This document shows, in pieces, positions 28,588-36,462 of a stretch of 64,000 nt of DNA. A model generated the notes under the pieces. It saw only the letters and a list, made by a program, of their open reading frames with translations. It was not told the origin of the DNA and did no database searches. The position numbers and the translations under genes are program-made. This DNA is from Affinundibacterium macrobrachii (GTDB taxonomy: Bacteria > Pseudomonadota > Gammaproteobacteria > Burkholderiales > Burkholderiaceae_D), in NCBI RefSeq assembly GCF_014652415.1, contig NZ_BMYT01000001.1, positions 620,001-684,000 on the forward strand. Reading direction: 5' to 3'. The stretch's first letter is position 1, and each line of letters begins with the position of its first letter.

Positions 28588-28616
28588 TTGCAAAAATCGG
28601 AGCACCCTGTCATAAT
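28588..28616 (+). promoter_or_regulatory. Sigma-70 promoter of the tRNA-Leu gene
   Basis: TTGCAA (28588-28593) and CATAAT (28611-28616) are separated by exactly 17 bases, and the -10 element ends 14 bases before the tRNA 5' end. Confidence 0.75.
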
Positions 28617-28630
28617 TCTGTTCATGCGTT

Positions 28631-28715
28631 GCCGAGATGGCGGAATTGGTAGACGCACCAGACTCAAAATCTGGCGCCGCAAGGCGTGCCGGTTCGATTC
28701 CGGCTCTCGGCACCA
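28631..28715 (+). tRNA. tRNA-Leu (anticodon CAA)
   Basis: A complete class II cloverleaf of 85 nt is present. The acceptor stem is GCCGAGA / TCTCGGC, followed by A and an encoded CCA. The anticodon stem CCAGA / TCTGG has the loop CTCAAAA, giving anticodon CAA for UUG codons. A long variable arm (CGCCGCAAGGCG) and a T arm GCCGGTTCGATTCCGGC follow. It has its own promoter and terminator. A minus-strand open frame over it that begins VPRAGIEP is the usual tRNA artefact. Confidence 0.97.
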
Positions 28716-28724
28716 ACAGTATTT

Positions 28725-28754
28725 AAGCCTCTTGAGAAATCAAGAGGCTTTTTG
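28725..28754 (+). terminator. Rho-independent terminator after tRNA-Leu
   Basis: AAGCCTCTTGA / TCAAGAGGCTT with a GAAA tetraloop and a following T tract begins ten bases after the tRNA CCA end. Confidence 0.92.
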
Positions 28755-28837
28755 CTTTCTGGCTTAGAAAATTTGATTTACCAGAATCATTCAATCATTT
28801 AGCTCACACTCATTACACGCCGAACTTCATCGTACAT

Positions 28838-28873
28838 AAAAAAATCGCGGTAGTTCAAACTACCGCGAAAAAA
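28838..28873 (-). terminator. Terminator of the DUF819 gene
   Basis: On the minus strand CGCGGTAGTT / AACTACCGCG, with a three- to four-base loop, is followed by a T7 tract. It begins 52 bases beyond the stop codon of the DUF819 gene and also has an A/T context suitable for the other strand. Confidence 0.88.
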
Positions 28874-28924
28874 TTCAGCTTATTTGTAATTTGCATTCAA
28901 TAGACAAGGCTCAACCGTCTAGCT

Positions 28925-30199
28925 CTACGCTCCCACCACCATGCGTAAAAGCTGACCACATACCCAGCCACCATAGGTTCCCAATGCATATCCCAACACC
29001 GCCAATAACACCCCGACTGGCGCGAGTGCTGGATGAAATGCGCTAGCAACAATAGGAGCACTCGCTGCCGCGCCAATATTGGCTTGACTACCAACAGCCA
29101 TATAAAACACAGGAGCTTTCAACCAAATGGCAACTAGGATCATCAATGCACCATGGAAGCTAATCCAAATTAATCCCAAGATAAATAATTCAGGATCGGA
29201 AAAGATCGATGCCAAATTCATTTGCATACCGATGGTTGCCACTAAAACATAAATCGCTACCGAACCGATCTTAGAAGCACCAGCCCCCTCTAATTTTTTA
29301 GCCCGCGTAAATGAGAGCATCAATCCAAATGTCGTCGCCAACACCGTCACCCAGAAGAAATTAGCGGTTAAGCTATAACGCTCCAAATGCGGCGCATGCT
29401 CTTTGATAAATGGCACGATAAAACTCGTCAACCAATGCGCCAGACCGGTTGCACCAAAACCTAGCGCCAAAATTTTGATGAAATCATCGGTCTTCGCAAT
29501 TCGTGTATTTTCTAGACTGACCTTTTCTACTCGTGCACGCAAATCTTCTAGAGCGCGCGTATCAGCACCGCGCATGGCATCAAGCTTAATACTGCGTGCA
29601 GCTAAAAATAGTAAGAACGCCATCCAGATATTGCCAACGATGACATCGACCGCAACAAACTTGCCAAACACATCCGCTCCAACGGCATACACTTCTTTCA
29701 TCGCTGCCTGATTTGCGCCACCACCTATCCAACTACCTGCGGTGGTTGTCATACCGCGCCAAATTGCATTCTCACCTGCCGGATCTAATAAACTAGGATC
29801 AAACAATCCCATAATCATCAAAGCCAAGGGCGCCCCCAAAATAACACCGACGGTTCCCGTCAAAAACAAAATCACCGCCTTAGGGCCAAGCTTTAAAATC
29901 GCATTCAAATCACATGCTAAACACAAGACCACCAAGGCCAGCGGCAATAAATAATCGCGTGCCATTGGGTACAACTTGGAAGCACCACCATCAATGACGC
30001 CAAAGGTATTCAACAAACCGGGAATAAAGTAACAAAGCAATAAAGCTGGTACTACAGCATAAAATTTTTTCCAAAATCCATGCTGCGATTTTTCTGTGAC
30101 AAACACTACTCCCAACACCACCATCAATATTCCGAACACAACCGGATCTGCCGAAATCAATGCGGTATTACCCGCCTCTGCACTTGTTGCACCTGCCAT
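28925..30199 (-). CDS. DUF819 family membrane protein (YjcL-like)
   Basis: This 424-residue membrane protein has about eleven hydrophobic segments and the DUF819 hallmarks. ARDYLLPLALVVLCLACDLNAILKLGPKAVILFLTGTVGVILGAPLAL is followed by the glycine-rich GMTTTAGSWIGGGANQAAMKEVY, and then GSQANIGAAASAPIVASAFHPALAPVGVLLAVLGYALGTYGG, in which two similar re-entrant-like motifs (TTAGSWIGGGAN and SQANIGAAASAP) mirror each other as in secondary transporters. An AAGGAGA site precedes the ATG. The substrate of the family is not established to my knowledge. It stands alone with its own terminator. Confidence 0.88.
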   Translation of the reverse strand: MAGATSAEAGNTALISADPVVFGILMVVLGVVFVTEKSQHGFWKKFYAVVPALLLCYFIPGLLNTFGVIDGGASKLYPMARDYLLPLALVVLCLACDLNAILKLGPKAVILFLTGTVGVILGAPLALMIMGLFDPSLLDPAGENAIWRGMTTTAGSWIGGGANQAAMKEVYAVGADVFGKFVAVDVIVGNIWMAFLLFLAARSIKLDAMRGADTRALEDLRARVEKVSLENTRIAKTDDFIKILALGFGATGLAHWLTSFIVPFIKEHAPHLERYSLTANFFWVTVLATTFGLMLSFTRAKKLEGAGASKIGSVAIYVLVATIGMQMNLASIFSDPELFILGLIWISFHGALMILVAIWLKAPVFYMAVGSQANIGAAASAPIVASAFHPALAPVGVLLAVLGYALGTYGGWVCGQLLRMVVGA

Positions 30200-30515
30200 A
30201 AAGTCTCCTTAATTTTCCGAGCCTACTGATATTTTTTGTGGACGGATTGTTGTGTGTAATAAAAGAGGCAAAAAAACCTCGGCGTGATTCTACCGCACAC
30301 CGATGTCAGTATCCCTTACATGGCGAAGTGGTTATTTTCAATCAGATATTAGACACGGGAAGAAACAGAGAGCGCGCATGAAACTATCAAAACTCGCGCG
30401 ACTTTCTTCAATTAATCTGCAAAGATCGACGGCAAACGAGACGACAATCTCTGCGATGCTGAATCAACACGAATGATCGAGCCAACTATAGTAGTATCAA
30501 TTGATATTTAGCTAA
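30200..30515 (-). other. Intergenic region downstream of the tail-sheath gene
   Basis: No open frame of note and no clear terminator are seen in these 316 bases. The part near 30200-30240 must hold the promoter of the DUF819 gene. Confidence 0.5.
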
Positions 30516-32102
30516 TTAGCTTGTCGCCATTTGCTGCTGAAAGGTGAAAACGATAAATTCTGCAGGATGCACTACCGCGACTTTTATCGTGACATTCATA
30601 AAGCCATTAAGGATGTCGTTCGCAGTCATTGTCGAACCCAATCCACAACTCACGCTAAATGCATCGGAAGCACTAGCGCCCTGCAAGCCACCTTGTTTCC
30701 ATACCGAAGTTAAGAAGTTACTAATCATACTTGTCACCGCCGCCCAAGTATTCTTGTCGTTCGGTTCGAAAATATAGGCACGTACTGCTTCTTTACATGA
30801 TTGCTCCAAATACGTCATAGTGCGCCGCACTGGTATGTAACGCCAATCATCGCTATTTCCATCAAGTGTACGTGCGCCCCAGACTAAAATACCTAGCCCA
30901 TTAAAAAAACGTATCGCATTAATGGATTTACCCGTTGCAGTATCCACATTTAAATTTCCTTGCTGTGCATCACTTAAACGAATCGGCAGTGACACCGCGC
31001 CAACGATGCTGGTATTGGCTGGAGCATTCCACACACCATTTTGACTATCGTTCAAGGTATAAACACCCGCCATCGCCCCACTCACTGGCAAGATGTTCGC
31101 GTAGGCCAAGACGACATTTATGAGCTGCTGATAACTAGGACTAGCTGTCAACAGCGCCGCTTGTAACTGACTATTCCTCATGGGATTCGTTGGCGGATTC
31201 TGTATCATGTTCAAAATTGCTGCCGCAGCGGGATTAGGATTCGATGGTGGATTTAAGAGCGCGACCAACTGCGCGACATCACCACCAAATAAATTCGTAA
31301 AATCGATGTCAGCACTTTGCATGATAGTTGTGCCGATGAATGGGTAATAGCAAACTCCAAAGTCCAAACCCTGGCTACCTGTCCCATTACGGAAATTCTC
31401 TACGTCATTGGTGTACAAAACCGGATCAGGCGTATCGCCACCGATCACATCAAAAATACATACTGCGGTTTGCAATTCCGAAGCTTGCAGCAAAGCCGTT
31501 TGCATCAAGGTCGCATTCTCCGCCAAGGACAACAGCGTTGCCTCGGGAAACACATATATGGTCGGTTCCTGCTCGTTTTTCAAAGTCGCCAAGCCAGACG
31601 TCAAATCAGATAGCAAGACGTTCGTATTCACTGGTCGCACACTAGGATCAGGCAAAGGTGTCTTACTCGGCGCACCATAGGTGCCAACCGACACGATGTA
31701 GGCACGCCCGCCACCATTTTGAAAAAACAAGCGCAGACTGTTGACCATGTAATAAAGCGTATTCGGATCAGGCAAGATCGCATAATCTACGCCACCAATA
31801 TTCACATAATGACCAATACTCGATAACGACGAATGCGGCGCTTGCGCCACCAGATAATACTCAGGCTGATACTGCTTCGCCGGATCAGCTGGCGGCGCAG
31901 GATCATCCAACAAATAGATCGCAGCAAACTCAGCATAAGAAGAAATCACTTGTGGCGTATTTAGGTAAGACTTACCTTGGTATTCTGCTTTGGGCGTGTA
32001 GCCGACGAAGGCAGGAATAGCTGTCGCGACTGGAACCACCGAATTAGGGAAGGCGTTGAGTTCGTTGATGTAGACGCCTGGGCTTGTATATTGTTGGGTC
32101 AT
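30516..32102 (-). CDS. Contractile tail sheath protein (phage/eCIS type), isolated
   Basis: This 528-residue protein is of the phage tail sheath family. The N-terminus, TQQYTSPGVYINELN, is the classic sheath start that interlocks neighbouring subunits. The middle (about residues 60-330) is a variable surface domain with proline-rich inserts (DDPAPPADP, NPPSNPNP). The C-terminal core has INAIRFFNGLGILVWGARTLDG, WRYIPVRRTMTYLEQSCKEAVRAYIFEPND and VAVVHPAEFIVFTFQQQM. The frame is open 25 codons upstream, but the usual family start supports the ATG at 32102. No tube, baseplate, spike, ATPase or capsid gene is nearby. It may be an orphan, a relic, or may serve an extracellular injection system encoded elsewhere. 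Confidence 0.9.
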   Translation of the reverse strand: MTQQYTSPGVYINELNAFPNSVVPVATAIPAFVGYTPKAEYQGKSYLNTPQVISSYAEFAAIYLLDDPAPPADPAKQYQPEYYLVAQAPHSSLSSIGHYVNIGGVDYAILPDPNTLYYMVNSLRLFFQNGGGRAYIVSVGTYGAPSKTPLPDPSVRPVNTNVLLSDLTSGLATLKNEQEPTIYVFPEATLLSLAENATLMQTALLQASELQTAVCIFDVIGGDTPDPVLYTNDVENFRNGTGSQGLDFGVCYYPFIGTTIMQSADIDFTNLFGGDVAQLVALLNPPSNPNPAAAAILNMIQNPPTNPMRNSQLQAALLTASPSYQQLINVVLAYANILPVSGAMAGVYTLNDSQNGVWNAPANTSIVGAVSLPIRLSDAQQGNLNVDTATGKSINAIRFFNGLGILVWGARTLDGNSDDWRYIPVRRTMTYLEQSCKEAVRAYIFEPNDKNTWAAVTSMISNFLTSVWKQGGLQGASASDAFSVSCGLGSTMTANDILNGFMNVTIKVAVVHPAEFIVFTFQQQMATS

Positions 32103-32208
32103 AATGTCAGTACCATTTGAATTTATTAATGCTTGCTTAATGGATAGATTGATCAAGGAAATCGGGATCGATGTCATGCAAATGAGTCTATAAGAAACAG
32201 TTCGGCTT

Positions 32209-32373
32209 TCATGTTGGTCTTAAAAAATTCAAATCTACATAACGAAGTTCAACAACACTTTCACTATCTACGATCGCAGTAGCAATCCAGTCAATTTCTG
32301 AATTTAGGGAAGTCCAAAAGTCCATAATTTGCTTTTTACTTTTAGCTTGCTGTCGTAGATACCATATTTTCAT
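32209..32373 (-). CDS. Possible small protein of 54 residues, unknown
   Basis: An open frame upstream of the sheath gene reads MKIWYLRQQAKSKKQI at its start and ends DLNFLRPT, with a mixed, protein-like composition (WTSLNSEIDWIATAIVDSESVV). A stop codon lies immediately before the ATG and no clear ribosome site is present. It may be a genuine small gene, or a remnant of a longer one. I do not recognise a family. Confidence 0.3.
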   Translation of the reverse strand: MKIWYLRQQAKSKKQIMDFWTSLNSEIDWIATAIVDSESVVELRYVDLNFLRPT

Positions 32374-33168
32374 CTATTTGCTTATTGCTATAAAAATAGA
32401 GATCTCGAACGGATTCTGAATCCTTTCGCCGTATTTTCTTCATGAACAACACAAACCAAATATTCGACTATTTCTTACACTTAGCAAGAAGCCAATCAAA
32501 ATTCACCTTCATAGAAAGCAATTCTTGTACCAAATAAAAAAATAAGCCAAAGATGTGTTGCTCAGCTAAGAGCAACCAATTAATTACGTCATTACATCTA
32601 ACTTTGTACTAATTGACACGTAAAACAGAATTCGCTTCACATCAACAAAACTCTTCCCACTGCCCCTTGAACCACCATTACCGAGACCAGTAAGAATTCA
32701 CCACCTTAGTGTGAATGAAATGAATGTGCTTCGTCGCCGTATGTTTTGGTCTTTCACCAACAGAGCTCGACTATCGTTGAAGCATTGTAAGCGGCAACGC
32801 TCGACTAGTTTGTATAGCTGGCGATTGGCCTAGCCGATTAGATCATCGAGTGAGTATTGCTTGACCTAATTGCTGGTTTATTAGCGTCAGCCGCAACGCT
32901 TAGGTGATTAAGTTTCACTCAAAGTTGCAGAGTAAATTTTCGATCAATCTCACATCATTAAAGAAATATGGTCACCTGCATTCAATCGCTTAAATTCAAG
33001 CAGTAAAAAGTGGCGATGGAATTATTAAAATCTACTGCCATAACGCCAGTCAAATTTAACAACAATTCACAAAACTTAATGATCAACATTGCCACAAATC
33101 AACAAATATCGCATCCCCATGCATTAAAGTGAACGCATCACTTATAACTAGTTTTGAGATCTGTATTT
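32374..33168 (+). other. Long gene-poor region between sheath gene and chemoreceptor
   Basis: About 800 bases hold no convincing open frame, no strong inverted repeat and no recognisable RNA gene on either strand. The sequence is AT-rich, with stop codons in all frames. Promoters for the chemoreceptor gene should lie near its right end, but none is clear enough to call. Confidence 0.5.
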
Positions 33169-35499
33169 GTGAAGAAAATTTACTATTTATTGAGTCATGC
33201 CCAAATTTGGTCGCCTGCATCATCATTCATGCGGCAGCTCAAATTTCCGATGAAGATCTCGATTATTTCGCTCGCATTTTTATTGCCGATCATGTGGATG
33301 TTCGCCAGCTATTTCAATGAAGTGCATCACAATCTTCAATTTGTAAAGAAAGAACGTATTGGCGTGCAGTATGCAAAGTCAATTTATGAAGCACTTGATC
33401 ACGCTGCTGCTTGGCGCTATCAAGTTAGAACAGCCGATACATCAACATCAGAGAACGTTATTAAGGAAGCAAAAAGTCAGTTCACTTCTTCTTTGAAAAA
33501 AGTTGAGACGCTCAACACGCAATATGGTTCTGTGCTCGAGACCAATACGCAATTCGAACAGGTCCGTCAAAGTGTCATTGATGCTGAACAAGAAAAACTA
33601 AGTGCTGAGCAAGTATATAAATTACACACCACACTCTTCCAAAATTTAAGCAATCTACTCGATAGGACGACCGATGGGTCTGGGCTGGCACTCGATCCAG
33701 ATCTGCAATCCTATTATTTAATGAGCGCGGTTCTGATGCGTGCGCCGGAGATCATTCGCAGCACGTCGCAGTTGCGCGGACTTGGGCGCAATGCACTCAA
33801 TCAAAAGCAAATCAATGTTCAACAAGTCGCCGAAATTGAGCAGCATTTAGCAATTATGGAACACGAGCTTGCGTTGGCAGCGCGTGATATGGATAAAGTA
33901 AAACAGGCAGCGCCAACACATTTTTCTAAAATTGAAATTGCTGCAATCGAAATGACGGGTGCGTTCATCAATGCCATCAAGCGCGATTTGCTGTCCAACC
34001 CAAGCGAGTTGAATGCCGACCTTGCGAACTATATTTCAGTTGCCAATAAGACTTTGGAAACACAGTTCTCGCAAGTACAAAAAAATCTGGATGCACTCGA
34101 TATGATGCTGGCAGAACGTCAAGCAAAGCTCAATTTCAATTTGTACCTGACTGCTGGTATTTCTGCCTGTGGCGTATCGCTGGCATTCTATTTATTCATG
34201 GGCTTTTATCGTTCTATGATTGGCGGCATCAAGCAACTTCGTCGTCGATTAATTAGCATTGCGATGGGTGATTTGCGCGTGGATATTAAGACCAAGGGTA
34301 AAGACGAAATGTCTGGCTTATTGAAAGAGCTAGCGAACATGCAAAAGGCTTTACGCGATACTGTGAATCAAGTGAAGTTAGCAAGCGACCATGTGGTGAG
34401 TTCGAGCATGGAAATCGCGCAAGGCACACAAGACTTATCAGCACGAACCGAATCGGCAGCAAGTGCGTTGGAGGAATCATCCGCCGCGCTTGAAGAAACC
34501 ACCTCAACAGTGCAAATGACGGCTGATTCAGTCAAACAAGCCTCGAATATTGCGATAGACAATGCAGCAGCAGCGACGCGTGGAGGCGAAGTCATGCGCA
34601 ATGTCGTTACTACGATGGAGAATATTCAAGACTCCTCCAAGAAAATTAGCGACATCATTAGCGTGATTGACGGCATCGCATTTCAAACAAATATCTTGGC
34701 ACTCAATGCGGCGGTTGAAGCAGCGCGTGCAGGCGAGCAAGGTCGCGGGTTCGCCGTGGTCGCCTCCGAGGTGCGTGCGCTTGCAGGTCGTAGCGCGCTT
34801 GCAGCTAAAGAAATTAAAGATCTTATTACCCATAGTTCAGCACAAATCTCTACGGGCACCACAGTGGTTAAAAATGCGGGACATGCAATGACAGAAATCG
34901 TGCACAACGCCGATAGAATTAAAGATCTATTAGATGAAGTGGCGAATGGTGCGCGTGAACAAAGTTTAGGTGTTAGTCAAATTGGCGAAGCTGTGAGCGA
35001 GCTTGATCGTAATACGCAAGCCAATGCAGTGCTTGTGGAAGAAACCGCGACTGCCGCCAAATCACAATGCAATGTCGCTGTTCGCCTTGCTGCTCAAGTG
35101 GATGAATTTAGACTTCCTGGTCATACGGTTGCAGAAAAAGTTGAAGGCATCGATATTGATTCCATTATTGACGCGCATCGACAATGGAAAGTAAAACTCC
35201 GCGAAGCAATTGAGAATGGCGATCATGTCGATGTTAAAACCCTCACGCGCGATGATTGCTGTGCACTTGGAAAATGGATCTATGGTGATGGTCAACGACT
35301 TAGCTCTCGTCGTAGCTTTAAAGAGCTTTTAGAAAAGCACGCACGCTTCCATCGCGTGGCTGGACAAGTTGGCGAGTTAATCAATGACAATCAATTAGAA
35401 AAAGCCGAAGATGCCTTAGCGCATGGAACAGCATTTTCTACCGCAACCAGTGAGGTGGTATTGATACTGTCAGGGGTCAAGCGCCTTGGTTTTGACTGA
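33169..35499 (+). CDS. Methyl-accepting chemotaxis protein with C-terminal CZB zinc-binding domain
   Basis: This transmembrane chemoreceptor has about 776 residues from a GTG at 33169; a TTG five codons upstream is an alternative. TM1 is in [21 protein letters not shown], a periplasmic helical sensor region spans about residues 50-320, TM2 is in [21 protein letters not shown], and HAMP and the signalling helices follow. The hairpin tip reads [47 protein letters not shown]. The C-terminus is a CZB domain whose ligands can be placed: His in DAHRQWK, Cys in CCALGKWIY, and two His in [14 protein letters not shown] domains bind zinc and can sense zinc or oxidants such as HOCl. No che genes are adjacent. 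Confidence 0.94.
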   Translation: MKKIYYLLSHAQIWSPASSFMRQLKFPMKISIISLAFLLPIMWMFASYFNEVHHNLQFVKKERIGVQYAKSIYEALDHAAAWRYQVRTADTSTSENVIKEAKSQFTSSLKKVETLNTQYGSVLETNTQFEQVRQSVIDAEQEKLSAEQVYKLHTTLFQNLSNLLDRTTDGSGLALDPDLQSYYLMSAVLMRAPEIIRSTSQLRGLGRNALNQKQINVQQVAEIEQHLAIMEHELALAARDMDKVKQAAPTHFSKIEIAAIEMTGAFINAIKRDLLSNPSELNADLANYISVANKTLETQFSQVQKNLDALDMMLAERQAKLNFNLYLTAGISACGVSLAFYLFMGFYRSMIGGIKQLRRRLISIAMGDLRVDIKTKGKDEMSGLLKELANMQKALRDTVNQVKLASDHVVSSSMEIAQGTQDLSARTESAASALEESSAALEETTSTVQMTADSVKQASNIAIDNAAAATRGGEVMRNVVTTMENIQDSSKKISDIISVIDGIAFQTNILALNAAVEAARAGEQGRGFAVVASEVRALAGRSALAAKEIKDLITHSSAQISTGTTVVKNAGHAMTEIVHNADRIKDLLDEVANGAREQSLGVSQIGEAVSELDRNTQANAVLVEETATAAKSQCNVAVRLAAQVDEFRLPGHTVAEKVEGIDIDSIIDAHRQWKVKLREAIENGDHVDVKTLTRDDCCALGKWIYGDGQRLSSRRSFKELLEKHARFHRVAGQVGELINDNQLEKAEDALAHGTAFSTATSEVVLILSGVKRLGFD

Positions 35500-35707
35500 T
35501 GTGGCGATTATCCAAATTAGAAAAAGGATCGAAAAATAGATAGGCAGTTCACACTAGCTTAAATTGTGAGAATTCCTTGCGACAAAAGAGTTTTGTTGTT
35601 TCAAACACAGTCTGTTAGTGATCAAGAATTCACATGCAACTTGATCCAGCTCAACTCTTTTCAGGTCTGAATGCCTATACTCAATTTACACAATTGAGGA
35701 GAACGAA

Positions 35708-35854
35708 ATGAAATTATGGAACACATTATTTTCAACTGATTATGGCCTAATGAGTATTGGTGTCATCCTGTTTATTATTGGCATGGCGATTTTCTTTATT
35801 CTCTATTTCCTAAAAAATCTCAAAGATGAAGAGGCCAGTACCGACGTTCAATAA
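35708..35854 (+). CDS. DUF3149 domain small membrane protein (48 residues)
   Basis: A 48-residue peptide, starting MKLWNTLFSTDYGLMS, has one membrane helix (IGVILFIIGMAIFFILYFL) and a short charged tail. The LFSTDYGLMS start followed by a single helix is the DUF3149 pattern found in beta- and gammaproteobacteria. A strong AGGAG lies seven bases before the ATG. It stands alone between the chemoreceptor and the MASE3 gene; function is unknown. Confidence 0.85.
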   Translation: MKLWNTLFSTDYGLMSIGVILFIIGMAIFFILYFLKNLKDEEASTDVQ

Positions 35855-35899
35855 GTACGTCAGCTTGCATGAATTAGCATGACCGCTTCAGAGAAAATC

Positions 35900-35929
35900 A
35901 GCGCCCTCATACTAAAAATATGAGGCGCT
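35900..35929 (+). terminator. Hairpin after the DUF3149 gene
   Basis: AGCGCCCTCATA / TATGAG-GCGCT forms a stem with one bulged base and an AAAAA-containing loop, 45 bases after the stop codon. There is no T tract, so it may be a 3' stabilising hairpin rather than an intrinsic terminator. Confidence 0.5.
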
Positions 35930-36462
35930 ATCTCAACAAATCTACCTTTTACTTCAGTAATACATATGTTTGGCTGAACCATCGAATATGGGTCATGGCT
36001 CGTCGTTGCAATCATGCTCAATCATTAGTATTCAATGTGCGCTAAAGTCAATTGTGACTTAACGCAGCAAAAAGCATCGTCTGTCGATACGGCCGAATTT
36101 ACATCAATGACTGACATGATTTCTCACAAGCGCAAACAATGCATGCGCTGGCTTCGTTCGTTGTGGATCCTATTGATTTTGGCTTAATACCACCATCATC
36201 AAAAAACAACATAAGCGAATCTTTTCTTGTATAGTCAACTTTTAGCAAAACGCTTGGCTGGCTTAGCTCTCCTAGGCTCCATAGCAATCAAGCAATTAAT
36301 TTTTAAACTTCATCAAAAGAAAATCAGTTAAATTTCCACTCATCAAAAATTATTACGACACGTCCGAGCAATGATAAAATGTTTCCATGTGGAAATTTAT
36401 CGCTACACAATAAATTAGTCGATAATTTATTTGACAGCATAGTTAATAGGATTTGGTATTGA
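35930..36462 (+). other. Intergenic region before the MASE3 gene
   Basis: No gene is seen in these 530 bases. A short minus-strand open frame within it has no protein-like character and no ribosome site. Confidence 0.5.

Noticed and set aside
28465-28716. Open frame on the minus strand starting VPRAGIEP
   Set aside because: It is antisense to the tRNA-Leu gene; this peptide start is a well-known artefact of reading tRNA genes backwards.
30516-32102. Prophage or complete injection-system cluster
   Set aside because: Only the sheath protein is present; no capsid, terminase, integrase, tube, baseplate or ATPase gene lies on either side.
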